This document shows, piece after piece, positions 9,994-19,617 of a DNA stretch of 64,000 nucleotides. Each line of letters starts with the position of its first letter. Within the stretch, counting starts at the first letter, position 1. The DNA lies in the NCBI RefSeq assembly GCF_008107445.1, contig NZ_VSLD01000002.1, forward strand, positions 1 to 64,000. The letters are read 5' to 3'. The notes beneath the pieces were generated by a model that saw only the letters and a program-made list of their open reading frames with translations, searched no databases and had not been told where the DNA came from. The translations under genes were made by a program, and so were the position numbers. The DNA is from Arthrobacter echini. Lineage in GTDB: Bacteria > Actinomycetota > Actinomycetes > Actinomycetales > Micrococcaceae.

Positions 9994-12180
9994 CTACTGC
10001 TGGTCGCCGGTCTCGGTGGAGCGCGGGCCGGAGGGCATGGCCGCGGTGCCGTTCGGGGCCAGCGGATCGGAGCCGGCGGCTTCGATCGAGTCCCTTGCCG
10101 CGGCGGCGACGGCCTCGGAGGTGATACCGAACTCGCGGAAGAGCGTCTTGTAGTCGGCGGAGGCACCGTAGTGCTCGAGCGAGACGTGGCGGCCGGCGTC
10201 GCCGACGATGCCGTGCCAGCTCTGCGAGACACCGGCCTCGACCGAGACGCGCGCCCGGACCGACCGCGGGAGCACACTCTCGCGGTAGGAGGCGTCCTGC
10301 GCGTTGAACCATTCGAGGCAGGGCATGGACACGACGCGGGCGGAGATGCCGTCCGCCTCGAGGGCCTCGCGTGCCTCGACGGCGAGCTGCACCTCGGACC
10401 CCGTGCCGATGAGGATGACGTCGGGGGAGCCGTTCTTCGCCTCCGCGAGGACGTACCCGCCCCTGGCGACGCCGTCGGCCGCGGCGAAGGTGTCACCCTC
10501 GGCCGCGCCGCTGCCGCGCTCGTAGGTCGGGATGTTCTGGCGGGTCAGGACGAGACCGGCCGGGTTGTCGGTGTTCTCCAGGATGGTCCTCCACGCCACC
10601 GCCACCTCGTTGGCGTCGCCGGGGCGGACGACGTCGAGACCGGGGATGGTGCGCAGCGAGGAGAGCTGCTCGACCGGCTGGTGCGTGGGTCCGTCCTCAC
10701 CGAGACCGATCGAATCGTGGGTCCAGACGTAGATCGCCGGCACCCCCATGAGGGCGCCGAGCCGGACCGCAGGGCGCTGGTAGTCGCTGAAGATGAGGAA
10801 CGTCCCCGAGAAGGCACGCGTACTGCTGTGCATGACGATGCCGTTGACGATCGCGGCCGCGGCGTGCTCACGGATACCGAAGTGCAGCACCCGGCCGTAC
10901 TTGTCGCCCGACCACATGTCGGTCTGGCGGCTCTTCGGGATGAACGACGGCGAGCCCTCGATGGTCGTGTTGTTGGACTCCGCGAGATCCGCGCTGCCGC
11001 CCCACAGCTCGGGGAGCACGGGGCCGATGGCTGTGAGGACCTTGCCGGACGCGGCGCGGGTGGACATGTCCTTGCCCGCCTCGAAGGTGGGGAGCTCCGA
11101 CGTCCAGCCCTCGGGCAGGGTACGTGCCTGGATGCGCTCGAGCAGGGCAGCCTCCTCGGCATGGCCCTCCTGCCACGTGGCGAAGTCCTCCTGCCACGCG
11201 CTGTGGGCCTCGGCCCCGCGCTTCACGACGCTGCGGGCGTGCTCGAGCACCTCGGGGTCGACCTCGAAATGCTTCTCGGGGTCGAAGCCGAGCGCTTCCT
11301 TCACGGCGGCCACCTCGTCGGCACCGAGCGCCGAACCGTGGATCTTGCCGGTGTCCTGCTTGGTGGGCGCCGGGTACCCGATGATGGTGCGCAACGAGAC
11401 GATCGAAGGCTTCGACGTCTCGTTCTTCGCCGCAACAAGAGCGGAATACAGTTCAGCGACGTCCTCGACGTACTCGCCGGTCTTCATCCAGTCCACGCGC
11501 TGGGTGTGCCAGCCGTAGGCCTCGTAACGGGCCAGGACGTCCTCGGTGAACGCCACGTCGGTGTCGTCCTCGATGGAGATGTGGTTCTCGTCGTAGAGCA
11601 CCACGAGATTGCCCAGTTCCTGGTGCCCGGCCAGGGAGGAGGCCTCGGACGTGACACCCTCCTGGAGGTCGCCGTCGGAGGCGATCACCCAGATGGTGTG
11701 GTCGAAGGGACTCGTCCCTTCGGCGGCCTCGGGGTCGAACATGCCGCGCTGGCGTCGCTGGCCGTAGGCGAAGCCGACCGACGTGGCCAGGCCCTGGCCC
11801 AGCGGCCCGGTGGTGACCTCGACGCCGGTCGTGTGGCGGTACTCCGGGTGACCCGGTGTCAATGAGCCCCACGTGCGCAGGGACTGCAGATCCTCGAGCT
11901 CGAGTCCGTACCCCGACAGATAGAGCTGGATGTAGAGGGTCAGCGAGGTGTGGCCCGGGGAGAGGACGAAGCGGTCACGCCCGGTCCACTCGGCATCCGC
12001 AGGATCGTGCCGCATCAGTTTGTGGAACAGGAGATAGGCGGCCGGTGCAAGGCTCATCGCCGTACCCGGGTGCCCGTTGCCCACCTTCTCCACGGCGTCG
12101 GCTGCCAGGACACGGATCGTGTCCACTGCCCGCTGGTCGAGTTCGGTCCAGCTCAGGTCCTGCTGTTGCGTCTGTGGCAC
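9994..12180 (-). CDS. tkt: Transketolase
   Basis: 728 residues, full length. Thiamine-diphosphate enzyme that moves two-carbon units in the non-oxidative pentose phosphate pathway. Domains in order: ThDP-binding N-terminal part with [14 protein letters not shown] near residue 37 and the [13 protein letters not shown] motif; the pyrimidine-binding middle domain with [15 protein letters not shown]; and the C-terminal domain with [19 protein letters not shown] start. First gene of the minus-strand operon; the promoter should lie in the 337-base divergent gap shared with ctaB. On the minus strand a TAGGGT box (12339-12334) is a possible -10 element, without a clear -35. Confidence 0.98.
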   Translation of the reverse strand: MPQTQQQDLSWTELDQRAVDTIRVLAADAVEKVGNGHPGTAMSLAPAAYLLFHKLMRHDPADAEWTGRDRFVLSPGHTSLTLYIQLYLSGYGLELEDLQSLRTWGSLTPGHPEYRHTTGVEVTTGPLGQGLATSVGFAYGQRRQRGMFDPEAAEGTSPFDHTIWVIASDGDLQEGVTSEASSLAGHQELGNLVVLYDENHISIEDDTDVAFTEDVLARYEAYGWHTQRVDWMKTGEYVEDVAELYSALVAAKNETSKPSIVSLRTIIGYPAPTKQDTGKIHGSALGADEVAAVKEALGFDPEKHFEVDPEVLEHARSVVKRGAEAHSAWQEDFATWQEGHAEEAALLERIQARTLPEGWTSELPTFEAGKDMSTRAASGKVLTAIGPVLPELWGGSADLAESNNTTIEGSPSFIPKSRQTDMWSGDKYGRVLHFGIREHAAAAIVNGIVMHSSTRAFSGTFLIFSDYQRPAVRLGALMGVPAIYVWTHDSIGLGEDGPTHQPVEQLSSLRTIPGLDVVRPGDANEVAVAWRTILENTDNPAGLVLTRQNIPTYERGSGAAEGDTFAAADGVARGGYVLAEAKNGSPDVILIGTGSEVQLAVEAREALEADGISARVVSMPCLEWFNAQDASYRESVLPRSVRARVSVEAGVSQSWHGIVGDAGRHVSLEHYGASADYKTLFREFGITSEAVAAAARDSIEAAGSDPLAPNGTAAMPSGPRSTETGDQQ

Positions 12181-12346
12181 GTTTCCGGGCCCCTCTCTGT
12201 CCGGAACAGCCGAATCACCGGTGAGTGCCTACAGGCACGCGGTCGGGCCGGCCGTTCACCATTGAATCCTGCGAAGTCCCACTCCGGCACCGCGCGTCAT
12301 CCGCGTACCGATGCGAAGTGGGCTTAGGACTCCACCCTATCCTTTT

Positions 12347-12375
12347 CGCCGTCCGGGGGAACTTTCCGGACGGCG
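12347..12375. repeat. 10-bp inverted repeat in the tkt-ctaB gap
   Basis: cgccgtccgg at 12347-12356 pairs perfectly with 12366-12375 around a 9-base loop. If the minus-strand TAGGGT box at 12339-12334 is the tkt -10 element, this palindrome overlaps its -35 zone and could be an operator. No T-run follows. Confidence 0.45.
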
Positions 12376-12405
12376 GATGTCCTTCATCACGCCGGGGCAC
12401 CCGCG

Positions 12406-12438
12406 GCTCCTCCTCCCCGGCGGACGGGGAGGAGGAGC
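12406..12438. repeat. 14-bp GC-rich hairpin in the tkt-ctaB gap
   Basis: gctcctcctccccg at 12406-12419 pairs perfectly with 12425-12438 around a 5-base loop. It lies upstream of the presumed ctaB -10 box. It may insulate the two divergent units or bind a regulator; a terminator role is less obvious because both genes read away from it. Confidence 0.5.
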
Positions 12439-12517
12439 TCCTGCCTCGAGTTCTACACAGCGTAAAAGGGTATGCTGGTGGTGTCTTTTCCTCCGGAAGA
12501 ATCGAAAGTGTTGCCTT

Positions 12518-13462
12518 GTGAAGACCCAGCAGGTTACTGCTCCGGTGCGTTCTCCGCAGACCCGACCGGGCTTCGGCCGAAAAGCCAAGGCCTATTTCGC
12601 GCTGACGAAGCCGCGCGTGATCGAGCTGCTCCTCGTGACGACCCTCCCGACGATGATCTTCGCGCAGGGCGGCTTCCCTCCGTTCGGGCTGATCCTCGCC
12701 ACCATGATCGGGGGTGCCTTCGCTGCGGGCAGTGCGGGCGCCTTCAACTGCTATTTCGACCGCGACATCGACAAGGTCATGCATCGCACGGAGAACCGTC
12801 CGCTCGTCACGGGTGAACTGACCCCGAGGGAGGCGCTGATCTTCTCCTGGGTCCTCGGGATCGGCGCCATTGCCATCCTCTGGTTCGGAGCGAACCCGCT
12901 GACGGGTCTCCTCGGCGTCGCCGCGATCTTCCTCTACGTGGTCCTGTACACACTGGTCCTGAAGCGCCGCACCTCGCAGAACATCGTCTGGGGCGGCGCT
13001 GCGGGCTGTATGCCCGTGCTCATCGCCTGGGCAGCCGTGACGAACTCCGTCGAATGGCCTGCCGTCGTCCTCTTCCTCGTCATCTTCCTGTGGACGCCAC
13101 CCCATTACTGGCCGCTCTCCATGAAATACAGCGAGGACTACGTGGCGGCCAGCGTGCCGATGCTCGGTGCGATCGCCGGGGCCCGCGTGGTCTCGGTCCA
13201 GGTGGTGCTGTACGCCTGGGCGATGGTGGCCTGCTCGCTCCTGTTGATCCCCGCCGGAGCGGGATGGGTCTACTCGGTGGCCGCTCTCGCGGGAGGCGCC
13301 TGGTTCATCCGGGAATCCCACCGGCTGTACTCGCTGGCGCGCCAGGGCGAGCTGAGCAACAGGGCCGCGATGAAGGTCTTCCACGGCTCCATCAGCTATC
13401 TCACGGTCCTCTTCCTGGCCCTGGCCATCGATCCCTTCGTCGGCTCGGCCGTCCTGGGCTAG
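12518..13462 (+). CDS. ctaB: Protoheme IX farnesyltransferase (heme O synthase)
   Basis: 314 residues from GTG at 12518. Attaches a farnesyl group to heme B to make heme O for the aa3-type cytochrome oxidase. It is a UbiA-family membrane protein: about nine hydrophobic segments, with the prenyl-diphosphate motif [20 protein letters not shown] and a second acidic loop [13 protein letters not shown]. The open frame continues upstream to 12311, but that part is low-quality sequence across the promoter region; [18 protein letters not shown] is a natural cytosolic N-terminus. GAAAG nine bases upstream is a weak ribosome site. The next oxidase gene, ctaA, is 1 kb downstream on the other strand. Confidence 0.95.
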   Translation: MKTQQVTAPVRSPQTRPGFGRKAKAYFALTKPRVIELLLVTTLPTMIFAQGGFPPFGLILATMIGGAFAAGSAGAFNCYFDRDIDKVMHRTENRPLVTGELTPREALIFSWVLGIGAIAILWFGANPLTGLLGVAAIFLYVVLYTLVLKRRTSQNIVWGGAAGCMPVLIAWAAVTNSVEWPAVVLFLVIFLWTPPHYWPLSMKYSEDYVAASVPMLGAIAGARVVSVQVVLYAWAMVACSLLLIPAGAGWVYSVAALAGGAWFIRESHRLYSLARQGELSNRAAMKVFHGSISYLTVLFLALAIDPFVGSAVLG

Positions 13463-13527
13463 GTCGAGGGACCTTGCGGCTGGTCCTCAGGACGAGCGAC
13501 TCCTCCGGGCAGAGGGCATGAAGCACC

Positions 13528-13533
13528 TAGGCT
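13528..13533 (+). promoter_or_regulatory. Leaderless -10 box (TAGGCT)
   Basis: TAGGCT seven bases before the ATG at 13541; transcription would start at or next to the start codon. No Shine-Dalgarno sequence is present. Confidence 0.6.
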
Positions 13534-13540
13534 TGCAGGC

Positions 13541-14440
13541 ATGAACTTCACCGGACTGATCGCCTACCCCATCACCCCGTTCCTGCCCGACGGCGAGGTC
13601 TCCCACGCCGAGCTGGGCGCCCTCGTCGTCGGAGTGATCCGCTCCGGCGTCGATGCGCTGACCGTTCTCGGATCCTCGGGAAGTTTCGCCTACCTCGACC
13701 GCGCGGAGCGTGCACGGGTGGCGCGGACGGCCATCGAAGCCGCGGACGGCCGCGTCCCGGTCGCGGTGGGCATCAGCTCCGTCGGCACTCGCGGCGTACT
13801 GGAGGCTGCAGCCGATGCGCAGGCGGCAGGAGCGGCCGGCCTCGTCCTGTCACCGGTCTCCTACGTCCCCCTGACCGACGACGAGGTGATGGTGCAGGTG
13901 AGGACCGTCTGCGCCGAGACCGACCTGCCGGTGTGCCTCTACAACAACCCGGGCACCACCCAGTTCGACTACTCCCTACCAGTGGTCGCCGAACTCGCCG
14001 CGATGGAGCAGGTCGTGGCCTTCAAGGACACTGCCGCCGACGCTGATACCTTCAACGAGCGCCAGGCGCGCCTCGCGGACCTCGTGGATGCACCCCTGAG
14101 CCACGGCGTCAGCGGGGACCTCCTCATGATGAGCGGGGAGGTGCGCTCCGACGCCTGGCACAGCGGCCCCGCAGCACTCCTGCCGGGGTACTACGGCCGG
14201 CTCCGGTCGGCTGTCCTCGCCGGGGACCAGCAGGAGGTGGAACGGATCCGCCAGGTCCTCTCACCCCTCGTGGAGCACGTCGCCGGACTCAGGAAGATCA
14301 GTGGCCTCCATCTCCTGGCCCGCGCCTGCGGCATCGCCGCGGGAGACCCGCGCGCACCCCTGCTGCCCAGCCCGGGATCGGAGCTGCGCGAGCTGGGGCG
14401 CCTGCTCGATCTCCTCGAGGCGGCCCTCGACGCCGACTGA
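13541..14440 (+). CDS. Dihydrodipicolinate synthase / N-acetylneuraminate lyase family protein
   Basis: 299 residues, a class I aldolase TIM barrel. The Schiff-base lysine is K162 in AFKDT and the proton-relay tyrosine is Y134 in LYNNPG, so it should be an active aldolase or dehydratase using pyruvate or a similar donor. The substrate loop that reads G-T-T-G-E in true DapA is GSSGSF here, so lysine biosynthesis is unlikely; the true substrate is unknown. It stands alone between ctaB and the converging ctaA and has a leaderless start signal (TAGGCT), so it is probably transcribed alone. It ends 27 bases before the ctaA stop. Confidence 0.85.
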   Translation: MNFTGLIAYPITPFLPDGEVSHAELGALVVGVIRSGVDALTVLGSSGSFAYLDRAERARVARTAIEAADGRVPVAVGISSVGTRGVLEAAADAQAAGAAGLVLSPVSYVPLTDDEVMVQVRTVCAETDLPVCLYNNPGTTQFDYSLPVVAELAAMEQVVAFKDTAADADTFNERQARLADLVDAPLSHGVSGDLLMMSGEVRSDAWHSGPAALLPGYYGRLRSAVLAGDQQEVERIRQVLSPLVEHVAGLRKISGLHLLARACGIAAGDPRAPLLPSPGSELRELGRLLDLLEAALDAD

Positions 14441-14467
14441 GCCTCGTCAGGGCCCACCAGGCAGTGC

Positions 14468-15442
14468 TCAGGAGACGGTCTGCGGTTCCCTGGCCCGTGC
14501 CCGGCTGCCGGGAAGGGTCCTGCGCGTGGTCCCGGTGTACTGCGCATGGACGGCGGCGGCCACGAGCAGCGACGCCCCCAGCATGTGCAGGGCAACGAGG
14601 ACGATCGGCAGGTGCAGGAAGTGCTGGACGTAGCCGATGGCGCCCTGCACCAGGACGGCGGCGGTGAGCAGGACCACGGCCTTCCGGAGCGTGCCCGTGA
14701 CGCGCGACCGGTGGGCCACTATCGCTGCGAGCACCACGGTGGCGACGAGCAGATATACCGGGAGGGCGTGCAGGCGCGTGATGAAATCAGGGTCGAGCCC
14801 GTTCCGCGCAGCGCCGTGGTCGCCGGCGTGAGGACCTGACCCGGTGACCATCACACCGAGGACGACGGCGACCGACGTCAGCGCCGTGGAGGTGATGAGG
14901 AGCTGGCGCAGGAGCACAGGGGCAGCAGGAGTGTGCTGCTCGTCCCGGTACTGCTCGGTGGTCAGCCGCGACCGGTTGACCAGCACGGTCGCGAGTGCGA
15001 TCAGCACCATGGACACGATGAAGTGGAGACCCACCACCCAGGGGTTCAGGTCCATCCAGACGCTGACGCCGCCGATGACGGCCTGGACGGGAATGCCGAG
15101 GGCAATGCCGATCGAGAGCCGGAACAGGTCCCTGCGGTCCCGTCGCATGCCGAGCACAGCGACGATCATGGCCACCGCAATGACCACGAGAACGAAGGTC
15201 AGGAGCCGGTTGCCGAACTCGATCACTCCGTTCAGGCCCATCTCGGGCGTGGTCACGATGCTGTCCGCCGTGCAGCGCGGCCACTCCGGACAGCCCAGGC
15301 CGGAGGCTGTCAGGCGCACGGCGCCACCCGTGACCACGATGCCGATCTGCGCGACCAGCGAGGCGACCGCGAGTCTGCGGACCACGGGGGTGGTGGTGGT
15401 GGGGAGAACGCCGGTGAACCGGGAGAGCGGGGAAAGAGTCAT
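14468..15442 (-). CDS. ctaA: Heme A synthase (COX15/CtaA family)
   Basis: 324 residues from ATG at 15442. Oxidises heme O to heme A in the membrane, the step after CtaB. Eight hydrophobic segments are visible. The N-terminal half carries VRLTASGLGCPEWPRC with the two cysteines of the extracellular loop and IEFGNRLLTF; His-bearing helices include VGLHFIVSM, TRLHALPVYLL and VALHMLGAS. In the B. subtilis enzyme the Glu helix has a following His; here it reads EFGN. An earlier ATG at 15457 overlaps the permease gene but lacks a ribosome site, while GGAG lies nine bases before 15442. Six bases separate it from the ABC permease, so the three minus-strand genes form one unit. Confidence 0.93.
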   Translation of the reverse strand: MTLSPLSRFTGVLPTTTTPVVRRLAVASLVAQIGIVVTGGAVRLTASGLGCPEWPRCTADSIVTTPEMGLNGVIEFGNRLLTFVLVVIAVAMIVAVLGMRRDRRDLFRLSIGIALGIPVQAVIGGVSVWMDLNPWVVGLHFIVSMVLIALATVLVNRSRLTTEQYRDEQHTPAAPVLLRQLLITSTALTSVAVVLGVMVTGSGPHAGDHGAARNGLDPDFITRLHALPVYLLVATVVLAAIVAHRSRVTGTLRKAVVLLTAAVLVQGAIGYVQHFLHLPIVLVALHMLGASLLVAAAVHAQYTGTTRRTLPGSRARAREPQTVS

Positions 15443-15447
15443 GGGAT

Positions 15448-16245
15448 TCAGCTCCATTTGAACCAGCGGATGGCCGCGAGGCTGGCGAGGGCGGCCCAGG
15501 CCAGCAGTACCAAGCACGCGAGGGGGTCGAGGGCGCCGTCGAGGAAGGCGGTGCGGAGGCCGTCGCCCAGGGCAGCGGACGGCAGGACGGCCACGAAGCC
15601 CTGGACGATCTCGGGAAGGCTCCGCGCCGGGATGATGACGCCGCCGGCTGCGGCGAGGAGGATCCAGACGAGGTTCGTGACGGCCAGGGTCGCTTCCGGC
15701 CTGAGCGTGCCTGCCACGAGCAGTCCCAGCGCCGTGAAGGCCGCCGAGCCGACCAGCAGGAGCACGGCCGCGGGCAGGATCCCGGCGGGCAGCGGCGACC
15801 ACCCCATCAGGAGGGCGGTACCGCCGATCACGACCAACTGCACGGCCAAAACCACGGCGACGGCGACGGCTTTCCCGAAGATCAGTCCTGATCGTCCAAG
15901 CGGCGTCGTCGACAGGAACCTGAGCACGCCGTAGCGACGGTCGAAGCCGGTGGCGATGCCCTGGCCGGTGAATGCCGTGGACATGGTGCACAGCGCGAGG
16001 ACGCCGGGAGCAGCGATGTCGATGCGGCTTGCGCCGTAGCCGTCGAGGAGCGGGGTGATGACGAGTGCCACCAGCGCCAGGAGGGGCAGCACGATGGCGA
16101 GGACCAGCTGTTCGCCGTTCCGCAGCATTGCCAGCGCCTCGTAGGAGCCGTGCCGCACGACGCGCGTGCCGAGGGCGGCCGCTGCCCCGGGGCTCCGTGG
16201 CTCCACGGCAGGAGATTCCGTACCGGGCGTCGGGCGGGTGCTCAT
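15448..16245 (-). CDS. ABC-2 type transporter permease
   Basis: 265 residues from ATG at 16245, which overlaps the stop of the ATPase gene (ATGA). About six hydrophobic segments in the ABC-2 exporter pattern, with a Pro/Thr-rich N-terminal tail and the amphipathic segment RYGVLRFLSTTPLGRSGLIFGK between the second and third helices, typical of this family. It forms an exporter with the ATPase encoded just upstream. Genes like these sit beside ctaA and sufR in many actinobacteria (Rv1457c/Rv1458c in M. tuberculosis), but the substrate is not known. The open frame extending to 16734 lies over the ATPase gene and is not used. Confidence 0.88.
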   Translation of the reverse strand: MSTRPTPGTESPAVEPRSPGAAAALGTRVVRHGSYEALAMLRNGEQLVLAIVLPLLALVALVITPLLDGYGASRIDIAAPGVLALCTMSTAFTGQGIATGFDRRYGVLRFLSTTPLGRSGLIFGKAVAVAVVLAVQLVVIGGTALLMGWSPLPAGILPAAVLLLVGSAAFTALGLLVAGTLRPEATLAVTNLVWILLAAAGGVIIPARSLPEIVQGFVAVLPSAALGDGLRTAFLDGALDPLACLVLLAWAALASLAAIRWFKWS

Positions 16246-17192
16246 CGGATGCTCCGTCCGGAGATGTCGAGGAAGACGTCCTCGAGCGAGCGCGGTGCCA
16301 TGGTGATGGCGGTGGGCATGACACCGTGCGCTCCCCACCACCCGGCCAGGAGCTCGACGTCCCGGGGTGTCAGTGCTCCCCGTATCACGTAGCGGCCCGG
16401 GTAGGGCTCGCTCTGCTGCAGATGGGGGAGGAGCTCGGCGGGAAGTGCCAGCCCGGGTACCGTCTCGAACTCCAGCTCGCGCAGCCCGTCGGCGTCCTGG
16501 TCGGCCGTCAGATCTGCGACCGTGCCCTCCGCGACCGTCCTGCCGCTCTCCAGGATGTAGACATAGTCGGCGAGTCGCTGGGCGTCGTCCAGCAGATGGG
16601 TGGTGAGGATGACGGCGAGCCCGTCCGCCCGGAGCTCGTTGATCAGGTCGAAGACGATCGTGCGGGACTGCGGATCGAGCCCTGCGCTCGGCTCGTCGAG
16701 GAACACCACCTCGGGCCGGCCCACGAGCGCACACGCCAGTGCAAGGCGCTGTCTCTGTCCTCCGGAGAGCCGACGGATGGACACCGCTCCGAATGCGCCG
16801 AGACCCAGGCGCTCCGCCAGCAGATCGACGGGCAGGGGTGCGCGGTACATGGAGGCGACATGCCGGAGCAGGGCCATCGGCCGCACGGACGGCGGCAGGC
16901 CCCCCTCCTGCAGCATCACACCGACGCGGGCGCGTAACTGGGGCGAGGCTCGGTGAGGATCCTCACCGAGGAGCCGCACCCGACCGGCATCGGCCCGCTG
17001 GAGCCCCTGCGCACATTCCAGGGTAGTGGTCTTCCCCGCACCATTGGCGCCGAGGAGGACGGTGACGGCGCCGCGGGCCGCCGAGAGACTGACGCCGTCG
17101 AGCACGCGCACCATGCGGCCGTCGAGGGAACCGACGGGACCGAAGTCCTTCATCAGGCCCTCGATCAGGAGGGCAGGGGCAGTTGTCGGCAC
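16242..17192 (-). CDS. ABC transporter ATP-binding protein (ABC-2 exporter)
   Basis: 316 residues. Walker A GANGAGKTTT near residue 48, signature LSGGQRQRLALA near 145, Walker B VVFLDEPSAGLDP, and the switch histidine in ILTTHLLDDAQ: a complete nucleotide-binding domain followed by about 80 residues typical of exporter ATPases. It partners the permease encoded downstream with a 4-base overlap. GTG start at 17192; TAGAAT six bases upstream marks a leaderless transcript. Divergent from sufR across 126 bases. The link to cytochrome oxidase or Fe-S assembly is suggested only by location. Confidence 0.92.
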   Translation of the reverse strand: MPTTAPALLIEGLMKDFGPVGSLDGRMVRVLDGVSLSAARGAVTVLLGANGAGKTTTLECAQGLQRADAGRVRLLGEDPHRASPQLRARVGVMLQEGGLPPSVRPMALLRHVASMYRAPLPVDLLAERLGLGAFGAVSIRRLSGGQRQRLALACALVGRPEVVFLDEPSAGLDPQSRTIVFDLINELRADGLAVILTTHLLDDAQRLADYVYILESGRTVAEGTVADLTADQDADGLRELEFETVPGLALPAELLPHLQQSEPYPGRYVIRGALTPRDVELLAGWWGAHGVMPTAITMAPRSLEDVFLDISGRSIR

Positions 17193-17198
17193 AGCCCT

Positions 17199-17204
17199 AT
17201 TCTA
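17199..17204 (-). promoter_or_regulatory. Leaderless -10 box (TAGAAT)
   Basis: On the minus strand, TAGAAT six bases before the GTG of the ABC ATPase gene, near the textbook -10 consensus. The message would begin at the start codon. Confidence 0.6.
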
Positions 17205-17238
17205 CGACAGGTAGTAGTCGGAACGCGGGCGCCATGGA

Positions 17239-17274
17239 TAGCCTCGCCTAAGTGGTGGAGTGGAATAGATTAGG
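17239..17274. promoter_or_regulatory. Possible iron-regulator site upstream of sufR
   Basis: The stretch tagcctcgcctaa at 17239-17251 matches ten of thirteen positions of the right part of the DtxR/IdeR box (taggctaacctaa). CCTAA at 17247-17251 and TTAGG at 17270-17274 form an inverted repeat spaced by 18 bases. It lies in the 126-base gap that holds both the ABC and suf promoters. The match is partial, so this is only a candidate. Confidence 0.25.
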
Positions 17275-17318
17275 TCATGATCGTGTTCTGTATTGTGTCG
17301 GCGAAAGGAGGAGCTGGA

Positions 17319-18143
17319 GTGAGTGCATCGGACGCAGTGACCACCCACACTTCTGCCGCCCTGCCCCAGCCGCTCGACGAACGGACCAGGGACCGGGTGC
17401 TCTCGTCGGTTCTCGAGCACGCACCCGTGAGCGCTGCGGAGCTCGGCGTACGCCTTGGCTTCACGCCCGCGGCCGTGCGCCGCCACCTCGACGCGCTGTC
17501 GCTGGACGGGCTGATCGAGATCAAGCGCGGGCGCGGACAGGGCGGCGGTGCGGGGCGGCCCGCCCGACGCTATGTCGTCAGCCAGCGCGGGCAGAGTGCC
17601 ATCGGAGAGGACTACCTGGCAATCGCCAGGGCAGCTCTGACGCGACTCGGAGAAACGGTGGGCGCGGCGGGCATCGAGGACTTCGCCCGTGAGCGGTTCG
17701 CCGACATGGAGGAGCGCTACCGCCCGATCGTCGACGCCGCCGGGCCCGAGCTCGAGGCGAGGGCCGACGCCCTGGCCCAGGCACTGAGCGCGGACGGCTT
17801 CGTGGGCTCCACCCGGACAGTCGGATCACCGGTACGCCGCCCACCCACGCGTGAGGTACCGCGCTCCACGATGCTCGGGGTGCAACTGTGCCAGGGACAC
17901 TGCCCCATCCAGGGCCTTGCCGCCGAGTTCCCCACGTTCTGCGAGCAGGAGACCGCGGTCTTCGCCCGTCTGCTGGGCGTCGACGTCCGGCGATTGTCCA
18001 CGCTCGCCAGTGGCGGGCACGTCTGCACGACCCATATTCCCCTGGGACGCCCCACCGCGGCCCCGGCTGATCCGCTCAGCCAGGACTCTGCGACCCTGTC
18101 CGCCCCAGCAACGTTATCCACCCATCAGCAAGGAAGGCCGTGA
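17319..18143 (+). CDS. sufR: SufR-type Fe-S cluster repressor
   Basis: 274 residues from GTG at 17319. DeoR/ArsR-like winged-helix regulator that senses Fe-S cluster status and represses the suf operon. HTH around residues 37-70 ([22 protein letters not shown]). Four cysteines, C191, C195, C208 and C236 (LCQGHC, TFCEQE, HVCTTH), are the likely cluster ligands. The ATG at 17277 would add 14 residues (MIVFCIVSAKGGAG), but AAAGGAGG ends seven bases before the GTG at 17319, which settles the start. Its stop overlaps the sufB start by one base (TGATG), so it leads the suf operon and regulates itself. Confidence 0.93.
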   Translation: MSASDAVTTHTSAALPQPLDERTRDRVLSSVLEHAPVSAAELGVRLGFTPAAVRRHLDALSLDGLIEIKRGRGQGGGAGRPARRYVVSQRGQSAIGEDYLAIARAALTRLGETVGAAGIEDFARERFADMEERYRPIVDAAGPELEARADALAQALSADGFVGSTRTVGSPVRRPPTREVPRSTMLGVQLCQGHCPIQGLAAEFPTFCEQETAVFARLLGVDVRRLSTLASGGHVCTTHIPLGRPTAAPADPLSQDSATLSAPATLSTHQQGRP

Positions 18144-19615
18144 TGACGGATCAAGTAGACCGCAAGCCCATCGCATCGGCAGTGCCGGAGTCGACGATCA
18201 GCGACATCCTGGAACGCAACCCGGAGCTCGAAGGAATCGGTACGTACCAGTACGGCTGGGCCGACAAGAACGAGGCCAGCGACAACGCACGCCGTGGGCT
18301 GAGCGAGGAGGTCGTCCGCGACATCTCCGCGAAGAAGAACGAGCCTGAATGGATGCTCGATCTCCGGCTCAAGGGACTGAAGTACTTCGACCGCAAGCCC
18401 ATGCCCGCCTGGGGTGCGGACCTCTCCGGCATCGACTTCGACAACATCAAGTACTTCGTCCGCTCCACCGAGAAGCAGGCGAACACCTGGGAGGACCTTC
18501 CCGAGGACATCCGCAACACGTACGAGAAGCTCGGCATCCCGGAGGCGGAGCGTTCCCGGCTGGTCTCCGGCGTCGCCGCACAGTACGAGTCCGAGGTGGT
18601 GTACCACCAGCTGCGCGAGGACCTCGAGCGCCAGGGTGTGCTCTTCCTGGACACGGACACAGCGCTGCGCGAGCACCCCGAGATCTTCAAGGAGTACTTC
18701 GGCACCATCATCCCGGTCGGTGACAACAAGTTCGCATCCCTGAACACGGCGGTGTGGTCGGGCGGTTCGTTCGTGTACGTCCCGAAGGGCGTCCACGTCG
18801 AGATCCCGCTGCAGGCGTACTTCCGGATCAACACGGAGAACATGGGCCAGTTCGAGCGCACGCTGATCATCGCGGACGAGGACTCGTACGTGCATTACAT
18901 CGAGGGCTGCACCGCCCCGATCTACACCTCGGACTCCCTCCACTCGGCCGTCGTGGAGATCGTGGTGAAGAAGGGCGCGCGCGTCCGCTACACCACCATC
19001 CAGAACTGGTCGAACAACGTCTACAACCTCGTCACGAAGCGGGCCATCGCGCACGAGGGCGCCACCATGGAGTGGATCGACGGCAACATCGGGTCGAAGG
19101 TCACCATGAAGTACCCCGCCGTCTACCTGGTCGGGGAGCACGCCAAGGGGGAGACGCTCTCCATCGCCTTCGCCGGCGAGGGACAGCACCAGGACACGGG
19201 GTCGAAGATGGTGCACATCGCCCCGAACACCAAGTCCTCGATCATCTCCAAGTCCGTGGCGCGCGGCGGCGGCAGGGCGGCTTATCGCGGCTTGGTCCAG
19301 GTACGCGACGGCGCCACGCACTCCGCGAACACAGTGCGCTGCGATGCTCTCCTGGTGGACACGATCTCCCGCTCGGACACGTACCCGTACGTGGACATCC
19401 GCGAGGACGACGTCACCATGGGCCACGAGGCCACCGTCTCGCGCGTCAGCGAGGAGCAGCTGTTCTACCTGATGTCCCGGGGCATGCCGGAGGACGAGGC
19501 CATGGCCATGATCGTGCGTGGCTTCATCGAGCCGATCGCCCGTGAGCTGCCCATGGAGTACGCGCTCGAGCTGAACCGGCTGATCGAACTGCAGATGGAA
19601 GGGGCCGTGGGCTAG
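18143..19615 (+). CDS. sufB: Fe-S cluster assembly scaffold subunit SufB
   Basis: 490 residues from ATG at 18143 (a GTG codon directly before it is too close to the AGGAAGG at 18131-18137). SufB forms the SufBC2D scaffold on which Fe-S clusters are built in the cytoplasm. Conserved segments: [54 protein letters not shown], and near the C-terminus [17 protein letters not shown]. Length and full collinearity suggest a functional protein without intein, unlike the M. tuberculosis SufB. Two bases before sufD. Confidence 0.97.
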   Translation: MTDQVDRKPIASAVPESTISDILERNPELEGIGTYQYGWADKNEASDNARRGLSEEVVRDISAKKNEPEWMLDLRLKGLKYFDRKPMPAWGADLSGIDFDNIKYFVRSTEKQANTWEDLPEDIRNTYEKLGIPEAERSRLVSGVAAQYESEVVYHQLREDLERQGVLFLDTDTALREHPEIFKEYFGTIIPVGDNKFASLNTAVWSGGSFVYVPKGVHVEIPLQAYFRINTENMGQFERTLIIADEDSYVHYIEGCTAPIYTSDSLHSAVVEIVVKKGARVRYTTIQNWSNNVYNLVTKRAIAHEGATMEWIDGNIGSKVTMKYPAVYLVGEHAKGETLSIAFAGEGQHQDTGSKMVHIAPNTKSSIISKSVARGGGRAAYRGLVQVRDGATHSANTVRCDALLVDTISRSDTYPYVDIREDDVTMGHEATVSRVSEEQLFYLMSRGMPEDEAMAMIVRGFIEPIARELPMEYALELNRLIELQMEGAVG

Positions 19616-19617
19616 GA

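Larger units (their letters stand above)
12181..12517. promoter_or_regulatory. Divergent intergenic region between tkt and ctaB
   Basis: 337 bases without a gene, holding the promoters of the pentose phosphate operon (-) and ctaB (+). It contains two strong hairpins (listed separately) and a TATGCT box at 12471-12476 that could be a -10 element for ctaB, though no good -35 is seen. Short frames here look like chance. Confidence 0.6.

Noticed and set aside
9935-10312. Extended N-terminus of transaldolase
   Set aside because: Arginine-rich translation over tkt; AAAGGAG and the family N-terminus place the start at 9934.
10171-11865. 564-residue plus-strand frame opposite tkt
   Set aside because: Frame shadow of transketolase, no domain.
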